64,000 bases of DNA from Ruegeria arenilitoris (GTDB lineage: Bacteria > Pseudomonadota > Alphaproteobacteria > Rhodobacterales > Rhodobacteraceae). The stretch is taken from NCBI RefSeq assembly GCF_013032445.1, contig NZ_WQCA01000004.1:186001-250000 (forward strand). The letters are read 5' to 3'. The notes under the pieces were generated by a model, which saw only the letters and a list, made by a program, of their open reading frames with translations, had not been told where the DNA came from and did no database searches. Positions 53,511 through 62,796 of this stretch are shown here, piece by piece. The first letter of the stretch is position 1, and each line of letters begins with the position of its first letter. Made by a program: the position numbers and the translations under genes.

Positions 53511-54620
53511 ATGTCTCAACTAAAGCTCCATAACGTTGTGATGACCTCTGCTGCTGTCATCGCTCTAAGCGCCGGAGCCGCTGCCGCCCAGCAAGCGTGT
53601 GCGAATTATACCGTGGAAGATGGTGACACCATGGCATCGATCGCAATTGCTGCCTATGGCACATCGAACTACCAGCCAATCTTTAACGCCAACCGCGAAA
53701 ATATCAGCAATCCGAACGCGTTGACTCCTGGGCTGTCTCTTGTGCTTCCGTGTGAAGACGGAAGCCTGCCGAACGGCCAAAGTGCACGCGACATTATCGA
53801 GGCACAACAGGAACGGTACGCCAATTCTTCGACGAATAGTGCGTTCAAGCAACCAATCAAACTGGTCACCGGTAATGGCTGGGCGCCCTTCGCGGACGAA
53901 ACTCTGAACGGTGGTGGCTTTATCACCCGTGTGGGCACAACGACCCTGCAACGTGCTGGCAACAACGAGCAATACTCGATCAGCTTCGTCGACGACTGGA
54001 ACTCGCATATCGAAACACTGCTGCCCTTGGGCGCGTTCGATATTTCGATGGCCTGGAATATCCCGGACTGCACCAACAGAAGCTATGAATGGTCCTGGGA
54101 AACCGAAGTTCGCTGCACCCAATTCCACGCATCGGCGCCGGTCTATGACATCGTTTTTGGTTTCTACAGTCTTCCCGAAAGCCAATTCGCAAGCGCGACC
54201 AGCTTCGAGGATCTGCACGGTGCCACCATCTGCCGAATGGAAGGTTGGCCCTTGCACGATCTTGAACAGGAAGGTCTGCTTCGCGATGACACAATGACCG
54301 TGCTGCAACCCGCTACTGCGCGCGAATGCCTGGACGCGGTCATTACCGGTACAGCTGACGTCGCCACGTTCGAAGTACAGCTGTTCGCAGACGCCATGAG
54401 CCAAATGGGTTTGAACACTAACGACATCGTCGAAAACCCCTATGTCTCAACGCTATCCGCACTCCGGTTCATCACCCACCGGTCCAATCCTCAGGGCAAA
54501 AAATACCTCGCCCTGATGAACAAAGGCCTGAACGAAATGCGCGAAACGGGGGAATGGTACGCCATCATCTCGGACACCCTGAATGAACACAACGAAAGAC
54601 TGCTAGAAGCGATCAACTAA
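53511..54620 (+). CDS. Secreted LysM / solute-binding-like fusion protein 2
   Basis: A 369-residue protein. Signal peptide about 1-26 (MTSAAVIALSAGAAAA). LysM about 28-78 (CANYTVEDGDTMASIAIAAY, NALTPGLSLVLPC). The binding-protein-like domain spans about 105-365: IKLVTGNGWAPFADETLNGG, ISFVDDWNSHIETLLPLGAF, GATICRMEGWPLHDLE and TADVATFEVQLFADAM. It lacks the coiled-coil spacer of protein 1. It is a tandem duplicate of protein 3, sharing long identical stretches. No permease or ATPase partner is nearby, so sensing is likelier than import. Confidence 0.88.
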   Translation: MSQLKLHNVVMTSAAVIALSAGAAAAQQACANYTVEDGDTMASIAIAAYGTSNYQPIFNANRENISNPNALTPGLSLVLPCEDGSLPNGQSARDIIEAQQERYANSSTNSAFKQPIKLVTGNGWAPFADETLNGGGFITRVGTTTLQRAGNNEQYSISFVDDWNSHIETLLPLGAFDISMAWNIPDCTNRSYEWSWETEVRCTQFHASAPVYDIVFGFYSLPESQFASATSFEDLHGATICRMEGWPLHDLEQEGLLRDDTMTVLQPATARECLDAVITGTADVATFEVQLFADAMSQMGLNTNDIVENPYVSTLSALRFITHRSNPQGKKYLALMNKGLNEMRETGEWYAIISDTLNEHNERLLEAIN

Positions 54621-54660
54621 AACCTCAATTCCAAATTCCAACTTATGGGAGGAATAACAA

Positions 54661-55767
54661 ATGCTTAATCAAAAACTAAATGCCAAAGTGATGACGGCTA
54701 CGGCCGTCCTCACACTCACCGCAGGCGCAGCCGCAGCGCAGGAAGCCTGTACAAACTATACTGTCGAAGACGGCGATACGATGGCCACTATCGCAATCGC
54801 GGCCTATGGCACATCGAACTATCAGCCGATCTTCAACGCAAACCGCAACTTGATCACGAACCCCAACGACCTGGAGCCCGGCTTGGTTTTGGCACTGCCT
54901 TGTGAAGACGGCAGCCTGCCCAACGGCCAGTCCGCACAGGAAATTATCGCCGCAGAAGAAAAACGTGCGGCTAACGTCAAACGTTCCAACATTTACGCGC
55001 CGCCGATCAAGCTTGTGGCCGGGAACGGATGGGAACCGTTTACAACTGAATCGTTGAACGGCGGCGGGATTATGACCCGTTTGGCAACAACCAGCCTTCA
55101 ACGTGCGGGCAACCAACGCGACTATTCAGTCAGCTTCGTTGACGACTGGTCATCGCACCTCGACACCCTTTTGCCGCTCGGCGCGTTCGATATCTCGATT
55201 GCGTGGACGCTGCCAGATTGTACCAACCGCACTTACGAATGGTCGGAAGCAACCAAATCCCGTTGTACGGAGTTTGTTGCCACTGTTCCGGTCTACGATG
55301 TTGTCGGTGGGTTTTTCACTCTGCCCGAAAGCGAGTACACAAACGCGACGACCTTTGCAGACTTTGAAGGCGCAACCCTGTGCCGTATGTCCGGCTGGAG
55401 CATGGTTGTACTGGAGGAAGTCGGCCTGAACAACAAAAACCTGAATCTGGTCCACCCCAACTCGGCGCGTGAGTGTCTTGATGCAGTATTGACCGGTTCA
55501 GCCGATGTGGCCGCATTTGAAGTGGAACTGTTCGCCGCCACAATGAATGACATGGGCCTGACCTCTCAGGAAATCGTTGAAAACCCCTATGTATCCACAT
55601 TGTCGTCGATGAGCTTCCTCGCGCACCGTTCGAACCCGTTCGCGCGTGAGTATGTTGCGATGATGAACAAGGGTCTGAACGAAATGCGTGAATCCGGCGA
55701 ATGGTACGCGATCATTTCCGATACCCTGCGTGAGCAGAACGAAAAACTGAACGCAGCGTCGAACTGA
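54661..55767 (+). CDS. Secreted LysM / solute-binding-like fusion protein 3
   Basis: A 368-residue paralogue of protein 2, with a strong ribosome-binding site (GGGAGGAAT). Signal peptide 1-26 (MTATAVLTLTAGAAAA), LysM about 28-78 (CTNYTVEDGDTMATIAIAAY), binding fold about 105-360 (IKLVAGNGWEPFTTESLNGG, VSFVDDWSSHLDTLLPLGAF, ATLCRMSGWSMVVLEEVG, SADVAAFEVELFAATMNDMG). Differences from protein 2 cluster in the putative ligand pocket segment after CRM-GW, so the two may recognise different ligands. It is last in the kinase operon and a terminator follows. Confidence 0.88.
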   Translation: MLNQKLNAKVMTATAVLTLTAGAAAAQEACTNYTVEDGDTMATIAIAAYGTSNYQPIFNANRNLITNPNDLEPGLVLALPCEDGSLPNGQSAQEIIAAEEKRAANVKRSNIYAPPIKLVAGNGWEPFTTESLNGGGIMTRLATTSLQRAGNQRDYSVSFVDDWSSHLDTLLPLGAFDISIAWTLPDCTNRTYEWSEATKSRCTEFVATVPVYDVVGGFFTLPESEYTNATTFADFEGATLCRMSGWSMVVLEEVGLNNKNLNLVHPNSARECLDAVLTGSADVAAFEVELFAATMNDMGLTSQEIVENPYVSTLSSMSFLAHRSNPFAREYVAMMNKGLNEMRESGEWYAIISDTLREQNEKLNAASN

Positions 55768-55790
55768 TCCCTCGGTTCACCTGACAACTA

Positions 55791-55822
55791 AGGGGCTGGT
55801 CTCAGGACCGGCCTCTTTTTTG
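55791..55822 (+). terminator. Terminator of the kinase/LysM operon
   Basis: AGGGGCTGGTC and GACCGGCCTCT pair (with two G-U pairs) around TCAG and are followed by a run of T. It lies about 25 bases after the last LysM gene. Confidence 0.85.
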
Positions 55823-55947
55823 TCCGGAATCTTCTGAGTCCGTGATCTGGTCAGCATTAACTACGGGAAACCCCTAATACCCGGAAAAATCCAAAGTGAT
55901 AATCTGAATGTAACTATACCGGTGAGGCCCAGCCTCCCCACTCACTC

Positions 55948-55983
55948 AAAAAGGGGCTGACTTTGGGGGTCAGCCCCTTTTTC
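55948..55983. terminator. Strong bidirectional hairpin, second terminator
   Basis: AAAAAGGGGCTGAC and GTCAGCCCCTTTTT pair with a short G-rich loop, with A run on one side and T run on the other. It backs up the terminator at 55791 and could stop antisense transcription from icd. Confidence 0.85.
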
Positions 55984-56007
55984 TATTCAACACTTTAATC
56001 TGAAACG

Positions 56008-56034
56008 CAAAAAAGCCACGCCTTTCGGCGTGGC
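56008..56034 (-). terminator. Terminator of icd
   Basis: On the minus strand GGCCACGCC-GAAA-GGCGTGGC is followed by six T. It lies ten bases after the icd stop. Confidence 0.9.
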
Positions 56035-56043
56035 CATGATGGA

Positions 56044-58257
56044 TCAGCCGATAATCGCGTTCAGAGTCGCGCTGGGGCGCATCACTGCTGCAGTCTTGGC
56101 GGGGTCGGTGTGATAGTACCCGCCCAAATCAGCAGGCGCGCCTTGTGCAGCGGCCAGTTCACCCAGGATCTGACCTTCCTTGTCGGCCAGTTCCTTAGCG
56201 ATGGGCGCGAACTCAGCAGCCAGCTCCGCATCGTCGGTTTGCGCTGCCAGAGCCTCAGCCCAGTAGCGCGCAAACCAGTAGTGGCTGTCGCGGTTATCGG
56301 GCTGGCCAACCTTGCGGCTGGGCGAGCGGTTGTTGTCCAGAATGCCCTGCGTTGCGGCCTCGGCCGCGGCACCCAGAACACCCGCTTTGGCGTTGCCCTT
56401 GCTGTCGGCCAGGAAGTTCAGCGATTCACCCAGTGCGCAGAACTCACCCATCGAGTCCCAGCGCAGGTGGCTTTCCTCGACCAGCTGCTGCACGTGTTTC
56501 GGGGCCGAACCACCAGCACCGGTTTCGAACAAACCGCCGCCATTCATCAGTTTGACGATGGAGAGCATCTTGGCCGAAGTGCCCAGTTCCAGGATCGGGA
56601 ACAGATCGGTCAGGTAGTCCCGCAGCACGTTGCCGGTGATCGCGATCGAGTCATTGCCCGCTGTAATGGTTTCCAGCGACTGACGGGTTGCCTCACGCGG
56701 CGCCAAGATCTTAAACTTGTCAGCCACGCCAGCGGCCTCAAGCGCCGGTTTGACGTATTTGATCAGCTCAGCGTCATGGGCGCGGTTTGCGTCCAGCCAG
56801 AAGATCGCCTCGGACCCGGTCAGGCGCTGACGGTCCATCGCCAGCTGAATCCAGTTCTCGATCGGCGCTTTTTTAACGGTGCAGGACCGCCAGATATCAC
56901 CCTTTTCGACATCATGGCTGAGCAATGTCTCGCCATTGGCCAGAACGATACGTATGGTTCCGTCTGCAGGAGCCTGGAAGGTGGTCGGGTGCGAACCATA
57001 TTCCTCAGCCTTCTGTGCCATCAGGCCGACGTTGGCGACGGCACCGGCAGTGGCCGGGTTCAGCGCACCGTTGGCTTTAAAGAAGTTAATGGTCTCGTCA
57101 TAGACACCGGCATAGCAGCGGTCGGGGATCACACAGTTGGTATCGCCCTTGGCCCCGGTTTCATCCCAGCCCTTACCGCCCGCACGGATCACGGCAGGCA
57201 TCGAGGCGTCGATGATCACGTCCGACGGCACGTGCAGGTTGGTGATGCCCTTGTCGCTATCGACCATATACATCGACGGACGGTCGCCCTTCAGCGCGTC
57301 GATGGCAGCAACGATCTCGGCATTGTCCTTGACGCGGTCCAGCAGGTCACCCAGACCCGAATTCGGGTTTACACCCAGCGCGTCCAGCTCGGCGCCGAAT
57401 TTCTCGAATACCGGGGCCAACCACGCTTTGACTGCATAGCCAAAGATGATCGGGTCCGACACTTTCATCATGGTCGCTTTCATGTGCAGCGAGAACATGG
57501 TGCCGTCTTTCTTGGTGTCTTCGATGGCTTCAGCCAGGAACGCAGACAAAGCTTTGACCGACATGAAGGTCGCGTCAGCCACGGTGCCTTCGTCAAGCGT
57601 CCAGCCGTCTTTCAAAACGGTCACGCTGCCGTCTTTGCCGACGAATTCGATCTTTGCATCGCCAGCTTGCGCAGCGGTGATGGTGGCCGATTTCTCATTT
57701 GCGTAGAAATCGTTATCCGACATCGACGAGACTTTGGTCTGGCTGGACGAAGCCCATTCCCCCATCGAATGTGGGTTGTTCTGAGCGTAGTTTTTCACAG
57801 CCTTTGCCGCACGGCGGTCGCTGTTACCTTCGCGCAGAACCGGGTTCACGGCCGAGCCTTTGATAGCGTCGTAACGCGCACGGATCGCTTTTTCTGCGTC
57901 GTTCGCTGGCTCTTCGGGGTAGTTCGGGATGTCGTAACCCTGCGCCTGCAGCTCTTCGATCGCCGCCACCAGCTGTGGGACCGAGGCCGAGATGTTCGGC
58001 AGTTTGATCACGTTGGCCTCGGGCGTTTTCACTAGTTCACCCAGTGCCGCCAGATCGTCAGTGATGCGCTGTGCGTCGGTCAGGTTCTCCGGGAAGGTCG
58101 CCAGAATACGGCCCGCCAGCGAAATATCCTTGGTGCCAACGCTGACACCCGCGGCGCCGGCGAACTTGCGAATGATGGGCAGGAAGGACGCGCTGGCCAG
58201 TTCGGGCGCTTCGTCTACAATGGTATACAATATATCGAAGTTCGATTTTTCTGCCAT
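56044..58257 (-). CDS. icd: Isocitrate dehydrogenase, NADP-dependent, monomeric type
   Basis: A 737-residue protein of the monomeric IDH-II family, which converts isocitrate to alpha-ketoglutarate and CO2 with NADP. Start [20 protein letters not shown], substrate-binding segments [28 protein letters not shown] and the late [20 protein letters not shown] region are characteristic; length is exactly typical. A terminator follows. It is transcribed alone. The alpha-ketoglutarate made here is also the end product of the hydroxyproline and pentose branches in this window, but shared control is not implied by the sequence. Confidence 0.97.
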   Translation of the reverse strand: MAEKSNFDILYTIVDEAPELASASFLPIIRKFAGAAGVSVGTKDISLAGRILATFPENLTDAQRITDDLAALGELVKTPEANVIKLPNISASVPQLVAAIEELQAQGYDIPNYPEEPANDAEKAIRARYDAIKGSAVNPVLREGNSDRRAAKAVKNYAQNNPHSMGEWASSSQTKVSSMSDNDFYANEKSATITAAQAGDAKIEFVGKDGSVTVLKDGWTLDEGTVADATFMSVKALSAFLAEAIEDTKKDGTMFSLHMKATMMKVSDPIIFGYAVKAWLAPVFEKFGAELDALGVNPNSGLGDLLDRVKDNAEIVAAIDALKGDRPSMYMVDSDKGITNLHVPSDVIIDASMPAVIRAGGKGWDETGAKGDTNCVIPDRCYAGVYDETINFFKANGALNPATAGAVANVGLMAQKAEEYGSHPTTFQAPADGTIRIVLANGETLLSHDVEKGDIWRSCTVKKAPIENWIQLAMDRQRLTGSEAIFWLDANRAHDAELIKYVKPALEAAGVADKFKILAPREATRQSLETITAGNDSIAITGNVLRDYLTDLFPILELGTSAKMLSIVKLMNGGGLFETGAGGSAPKHVQQLVEESHLRWDSMGEFCALGESLNFLADSKGNAKAGVLGAAAEAATQGILDNNRSPSRKVGQPDNRDSHYWFARYWAEALAAQTDDAELAAEFAPIAKELADKEGQILGELAAAQGAPADLGGYYHTDPAKTAAVMRPSATLNAIIG

Positions 58258-58484
58258 ATTCTTTTACCTTTTTTAAGCCTTTCGGGGCGTGCGATCCAAG
58301 AGTGTGCCACGTCTTCGTGGCTGCGGATGGGGCGCGAGAATCCTACCGCCCCAATGGTGACTCTGATTTGACAGGGCCTCCCATAGAACAGGTTGGGTTT
58401 CGGATCAATCCTTTAGAGGGGGTGCAAATTGACACGGGGTTGGGAAAAACGAGAACTCGCCCAATATTCGTGCGCAGTTTTCCG

Positions 58485-59510
58485 TCAAACGCCCCACGTA
58501 TCGCTCAGCCGATACCCGCCGGGCCAGGGGTCGTCCGGGTCCAACATATGCTGATGCGTGCCAGTGATCCAACCTCGCCCGCTGATTTCGGGGATGATGG
58601 CTGCCCGGTCACCGACACGGGCCTCTTCCACTATTCGCCCCGTAAAGCGGGACCCGATGATTGAGACCGCCTCGAAGGTCTGCCCAATCTTCATCTGGCC
58701 CTTCGCCGACATCAGCGCCATGCGTGCCGAGACTGCGGTTCCAGTCGGAGATCGGTCAACCTTGCCCGGCTGGATGGCGACTGCGGACTTGCCCGTCAGA
58801 CCAGTTTCAGTTGTCTCAAGCGGTCCGCAGAACGCGCAGAATGAGATGTGATCCCAATCCGGATTCTCGGGATGCGTAAACCCAAGCTGTTCATTGGCCG
58901 CGTTGGTGATCGCCACACCCATGCGGGCGATGTCGCGGGCTTCGTCTTCGACGATCTCAAATCCTAATGCGGCCGCATCGACTACCACGAAACTGTCCCC
59001 ACCATAGGCCGTGTCAACGGTCAGCGTGCCGATGCCTGTAACCTCCAACGGAACAGATATCTTATCGGCAAAACTGGGCAGGTTCTGCACGATAATACGC
59101 TCGGCCTTGCCGTTTCGGCATTCAGCCCGGACCTTTACCAACCCACCCGGGGCCTCAAGCGTCATGAGGGTCTCGGGTTCCTGCATCGGAATGTTCCCAC
59201 TATTTAGCAGCACTGTGGACACGCAGATCGAGTTCGAACCGGACATGGGCGGCGTGTCTTCGGGCTCCATGATGATAAAGGCCGCGTCCGCATCGGGATG
59301 CTTAGGCGGCACCAAAAGGTTGACGTGCCGGAACACACCGCCGCGCGGCTCGTTCAGTACAAAATTTCGCAGGGTCTGGTCCTGCGCTATGAAGGCGCGC
59401 TGATCCCATATGGTTTCTCCGGGCGGCGGCTGAACACCCCCGACGATCACATCACCCACCTCACCTTCGGCATGGGCGGAAATCACGTGAATGGTCTTGC
59501 TGCTGCGCAT
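58485..59510 (-). CDS. Proline racemase-family protein with Ser/Thr in place of both catalytic Cys
   Basis: A 341-residue member of the proline racemase superfamily. The two positions that hold catalytic Cys in racemases and 4-hydroxyproline 2-epimerases are Ser90 (PPMSGSNS) and Thr256 (DRSPTGTA). Cys/Thr enzymes are trans-3-hydroxy-L-proline dehydratases and Ser/Cys enzymes are epimerases; Ser/Thr fits neither well. The general fold residues are kept ([27 protein letters not shown]). It is the last gene of the hydroxyproline cluster, nine bases after the dehydrogenase. A dehydratase of 3-hydroxyproline or a related imino acid is the best guess. The 227 bases between it and icd show nothing identifiable. 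Confidence 0.85.
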   Translation of the reverse strand: MRSSKTIHVISAHAEGEVGDVIVGGVQPPPGETIWDQRAFIAQDQTLRNFVLNEPRGGVFRHVNLLVPPKHPDADAAFIIMEPEDTPPMSGSNSICVSTVLLNSGNIPMQEPETLMTLEAPGGLVKVRAECRNGKAERIIVQNLPSFADKISVPLEVTGIGTLTVDTAYGGDSFVVVDAAALGFEIVEDEARDIARMGVAITNAANEQLGFTHPENPDWDHISFCAFCGPLETTETGLTGKSAVAIQPGKVDRSPTGTAVSARMALMSAKGQMKIGQTFEAVSIIGSRFTGRIVEEARVGDRAAIIPEISGRGWITGTHQHMLDPDDPWPGGYRLSDTWGV

Positions 59511-59519
59511 GTTCTGTCC

Positions 59520-60758
59520 TCAAAAGCGAGTGGCCGAGAAGGGCGTCAGGGAAATCTGAGCAGGTTGCTCGTCAATCAGAGCGCCGACAAGTTCGGCGGT
59601 TCCTGCCGATTGCGTAAGGCCCAAATGGCCGTGTCCAAACGCATAGATCACGTCCCTTGCGCGCGGCGAGGCCCCGATCACCGGCAGGCTATCGGGCAGC
59701 GACGGGCGGAACCCCATCCATTGTTTGCCCCCCTTGGTATTCAAACCCGGTAGAAACTGCGTCGCCTTTTGCAACAGCGTATCGGCCCGTTTGAAGTTCG
59801 GGGGGAGTTCCAGACCGCCCAGTTCAACCGCACCGCCGATCCGGACGCCGCCGTTGATCCGGCTGGCCACAAATCCGTGGCGCGAGAATGTCAGGTGCAT
59901 CCTCAGATCAAACGCGCCCTCGGGAAGGGTTGTGTTGTAGCCGCGTTCGGTTTCCAGCGGGATGTGATCGCCGAGTGTCCACGCAAGGTGATGCGACCAC
60001 GCCCCGGCGCACAGAACGACCTTGTCCGCCTCGACCTCACGGTCTGCCAACGTAATCCTCACACCATTGTCTATGGGAGTCAGTGTACGAATTTCCTGAC
60101 GTTCGATCAGGCCACCTCGGTCACGGAATGCTTGCGCCAGATGTTCGACCCATTTCTTCGGGTCGACGGTGTTGATCCAGTTCGGCGTAAAACCGGCATG
60201 GGTGAACCGGGGACTGAGGCCAGGCTGTCGTACGGCAATCGCTTCACGGCTTTCCAGCAGTTCAAAGTCTATTCCATGCTGGCGGCGCAGTTCCCATGTG
60301 GGCAGGCTGGCACGGTACTCGGCCTCGCTTTCGTAAAGCTGCATCTGCCCGTCGCGTTGCATCATCGCCTCGCCATCTACCGATGTACTCAGCCGCGTCA
60401 GAGCGGCACTGGACAGTGCCATCAGGCTGGCTTGGGCGCGCAAGAGGTCCTTATAACGGCTCGGGCGGCTGGCCCGCCAGAACCGATACATCCACGGGGC
60501 AATCTTCAAGGCATAGGCGGGCGGAATGGACAGCGGCCCCAGCGGGTCCAGCAGCCATTTCGGTGCCTTTTTCATGATGCCGGGAGTTGCCAGCGGTTCC
60601 ACCTCGGAAAAGGCAAAAGCGCCCGCATTTCCGGCCGAGGCCTGCGCGGCGATACCTTCTCGATCCAGCACCAGAACGGAATGGCCCCGGCGCTGCAGCT
60701 CCAGCGCCGTTGTGACGCCGATGATACCGGCCCCGATCACAACGACCTGTTTGGTCAT
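59520..60758 (-). CDS. FAD-dependent D-amino-acid dehydrogenase, probable cis-4-hydroxy-D-proline dehydrogenase
   Basis: A 412-residue DadA-like oxidoreductase. The FAD-binding Rossmann motif is VVIGAGIIGVTTALELQRRG at the N-terminus, with the second glycine/charged motif LVLDREGIAAQASAGNAGAF. Late segments RPSLPDSLPVIGASPRARDV and FGHGHLGLTQSAGTAELV match DadA-type enzymes. In this cluster it would oxidise cis-4-hydroxy-D-proline to pyrroline-4-hydroxy-2-carboxylate. The start overlaps the stop of the epimerase by four bases. Confidence 0.9.
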   Translation of the reverse strand: MTKQVVVIGAGIIGVTTALELQRRGHSVLVLDREGIAAQASAGNAGAFAFSEVEPLATPGIMKKAPKWLLDPLGPLSIPPAYALKIAPWMYRFWRASRPSRYKDLLRAQASLMALSSAALTRLSTSVDGEAMMQRDGQMQLYESEAEYRASLPTWELRRQHGIDFELLESREAIAVRQPGLSPRFTHAGFTPNWINTVDPKKWVEHLAQAFRDRGGLIERQEIRTLTPIDNGVRITLADREVEADKVVLCAGAWSHHLAWTLGDHIPLETERGYNTTLPEGAFDLRMHLTFSRHGFVASRINGGVRIGGAVELGGLELPPNFKRADTLLQKATQFLPGLNTKGGKQWMGFRPSLPDSLPVIGASPRARDVIYAFGHGHLGLTQSAGTAELVGALIDEQPAQISLTPFSATRF

Positions 60759-61687
60759 AGTTCTATGCCCTCTTTGAATGGGTCAGTGTCGTCAAATATC
60801 AGCGTAGCTTCGGCCATGATATGCGCCTGCCCGGTGATCGAGGGGATGACCCCTCCGTTCGGACCCGGCTGATAGGACAGGCGATAGGCGCTGCCGATGA
60901 CGCTGTGCTGGACGATTTCCTCGCCGGGGGGCAACGCACCGTCCGCGGCCAGACAGGCCAGCCGCGCTGAACTGCCGGTGCCACAGGGCGAACGGTCGTA
61001 GTTGTCGTCCGGGCACAGCACAAAGTTGCGGCTGTGGACCGCTGGGTCGGGCGAAGCGTCCTGAAAGATCACGTGGTCGATTGGCTCACCCAGTTCTCCC
61101 CCAATGCCTTGCGCGATCGAGGCCTTACGGATCGCAATTGTCATATCGGTCAACCGCCGGATATTCCCAGTTTCGACGAGTATCGGGCTGGGATCGACGA
61201 TGAAGAACCAGTTCCCGCCATAAGCAACATCCCCCGTCACAGCGCCATAACCCGGCACATCCAGTGTCACATCAGAGTGGACCCGGCGGCTTTCGATGTT
61301 TGTGACGGTGACGGTGTTGGTATCGTGCAGTTGAACCGTAACAACTCCGGCGGGGGTTTCGATCTTGTGACAGCCGACGCCAATCCGCCCCAGATACGCC
61401 AGCGTCACGGTCAGGCCAATGGTGCCGTGGCCGCACATGCCCAACACAGCGTCCACGTCGAAATAGATCACGCCTGTTACGCAGGATGGATCAACCGGTT
61501 CAACGAGCAGCGCGCCCACCATGGCAGGCTGGCCGCGTGGTTCCAGCATGATCGATCGATAAAACCCCTCATGTTCAGTCGCCAGCCTGCGGGCGCGTTC
61601 GGCCAAGGGGCCAGAACCCAGATCCGGCGCGCCGTCGAGGATGACCCGCGTCGGCTCACCCCCGGTATGGCTGTCGATCACATGCAT
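60755..61687 (-). CDS. Proline racemase-family 4-hydroxyproline 2-epimerase
   Basis: About 310 residues from the ATG at 61687 (MHVIDSHTGGEPTRVILDGA); the frame is open upstream to 61759 within the deaminase gene. Both catalytic Cys are present: Cys85 in GMCGHGTIG and Cys235 in RSPCGTGSS. Known enzymes with this pair and context convert trans-4-hydroxy-L-proline to cis-4-hydroxy-D-proline. The downstream dehydrogenase and upstream DapA-type deaminase are the next two steps. Overlaps with both neighbours show tight co-translation. Confidence 0.9.
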   Translation of the reverse strand: MHVIDSHTGGEPTRVILDGAPDLGSGPLAERARRLATEHEGFYRSIMLEPRGQPAMVGALLVEPVDPSCVTGVIYFDVDAVLGMCGHGTIGLTVTLAYLGRIGVGCHKIETPAGVVTVQLHDTNTVTVTNIESRRVHSDVTLDVPGYGAVTGDVAYGGNWFFIVDPSPILVETGNIRRLTDMTIAIRKASIAQGIGGELGEPIDHVIFQDASPDPAVHSRNFVLCPDDNYDRSPCGTGSSARLACLAADGALPPGEEIVQHSVIGSAYRLSYQPGPNGGVIPSITGQAHIMAEATLIFDDTDPFKEGIEL

Positions 61688-62637
61688 TCTGCGATCACTC
61701 CGCCCTGTTTGGACCAATCGGCGAACCATGTGCGGAACAGGTCGTATTGCTGTTCGCAATAGTTGCGCTGAGCATCGGTCAACTCATCCGTTTCGTTGAA
61801 GTGCAGACGGTATTCCTGTTCGCCGTTCAGCACCAGAAGATGCTTGTAATACAGCACCAAATCAGAGCCTTCGTCAAAGCTGGAAAGCACCTGGATCGCC
61901 TCGGTCAGTTCCTGCGCCCGCTGGCGCGCCTCGACACTCCCCTGCGCCGCCTTTTTGGACAGGGACGCTAGCAAAAGGGCCTCACGCGGCAGAGCAGTGC
62001 CGATACCGGTGATCGACCCGGTTGCACCGCAGTTGACGAAACCGTGGTAAACCTCGGTATCAACGCCCACCATCAGGGTCACCTGGTCGTCCTGGCTGGT
62101 GATGTTTTCCGCCGCATAGCGCAGGTCATCCTTGCCGCCGAATTCCTTGAAGCCGATCAAGTTGGAATGTTCAGCGCGCAGGGCAAAGAACAGATCAGCG
62201 CGCGTGGCAAAACCGTAATACGGGCTGTTGTAGATGATCGCAGGCACATCTGGCGCAGCGGAGAGGATCGCCTTGAAATGGTTCTTTTGCGCCGCCGGGG
62301 ACGTGCCGCGCGACAACACGCGCGGGATCACCATCAGGCCCACTGCCCCAACTTTCTGCGCGTGGGCTGCATGGGCCACGGCGGACTTGGTGTTTATGGC
62401 TCCGGTGCCGACCACAACGGGCAATCCGGCAGCGGCCAGACGCTCGACACCTTCCATCCGCTGCTCATCCGTCAGCAGCGGCCAATCACCCATCGATCCG
62501 CAATAAACCACCGCCGACATGCCCGCGTCGATCATCTGTTTCCCTTTGCGCACCAACGCATCAAAATCCGGGGTGCGATCCGCCTTACAGGGGGTCATGA
62601 GCGCAGGCATGGTGCCGGTGAAAACATTGGTCGACAT
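61678..62637 (-). CDS. DapA-family protein, probable pyrroline-4-hydroxy-2-carboxylate deaminase
   Basis: About 319 residues from the ATG at 62637 (MSTNVFTGTMPALMTPCKAD). The (beta/alpha)8 DapA fold shows AVVYCGSMGDWPLLT, IIYNSPYYG with Tyr136, and IGFKEFGG with Schiff-base Lys164. Family members in hydroxyproline operons deaminate pyrroline-4-hydroxy-2-carboxylate to alpha-ketoglutarate semialdehyde. It is the first gene of the leftward cluster, so its upstream region holds the promoter. The semialdehyde dehydrogenase needed next is absent here but present at 8629-10137. Confidence 0.88.
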   Translation of the reverse strand: MSTNVFTGTMPALMTPCKADRTPDFDALVRKGKQMIDAGMSAVVYCGSMGDWPLLTDEQRMEGVERLAAAGLPVVVGTGAINTKSAVAHAAHAQKVGAVGLMVIPRVLSRGTSPAAQKNHFKAILSAAPDVPAIIYNSPYYGFATRADLFFALRAEHSNLIGFKEFGGKDDLRYAAENITSQDDQVTLMVGVDTEVYHGFVNCGATGSITGIGTALPREALLLASLSKKAAQGSVEARQRAQELTEAIQVLSSFDEGSDLVLYYKHLLVLNGEQEYRLHFNETDELTDAQRNYCEQQYDLFRTWFADWSKQGGVIAECM

Positions 62638-62708
62638 CGGATCTATCCTTTGAAAATGCAGGGTCAGGACGGGCGGAATGGGCCCTTTCAAATCGCCATA
62701 ACGGATAT

Positions 62709-62723
62709 TGGATACAAAATCCA
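62709..62723. promoter_or_regulatory. Candidate operator TGGAT-N5-ATCCA upstream of the hydroxyproline cluster
   Basis: A 5-bp inverted repeat with spacer ACAAA lies 72 bases upstream of the deaminase start. Read on the minus strand it contains TTGTATCCAA, the same ten bases as the core of the GntR operator at 2788. This suggests a GntR/FCD-type regulator, encoded outside this segment, acts here. Confidence 0.45.
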
Positions 62724-62743
62724 GAACAAATGAAACCAATAAA

Positions 62744-62774
62744 AAACGCGCCAGACCACAGGCTCGGCGCGTTT
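62744..62774 (-). terminator. Terminator of the MalK/UgpC-type ATPase gene
   Basis: On the minus strand AAACGCGCC and GGCGCGTTT form a 9-bp stem with a 13-base loop, followed by TTTATT. It lies about 20 bases after the ATPase stop and separates it from the hydroxyproline promoter. Confidence 0.8.
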
Positions 62775-62796
62775 CGTTTGGGGTGCTGTGCGGTGG

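Noticed and set aside
56110-58035. 641-codon open frame on the plus strand
   Set aside because: It is antisense to the monomeric icd gene, whose protein is unmistakable; the long shadow frame reflects GC-rich codon use.
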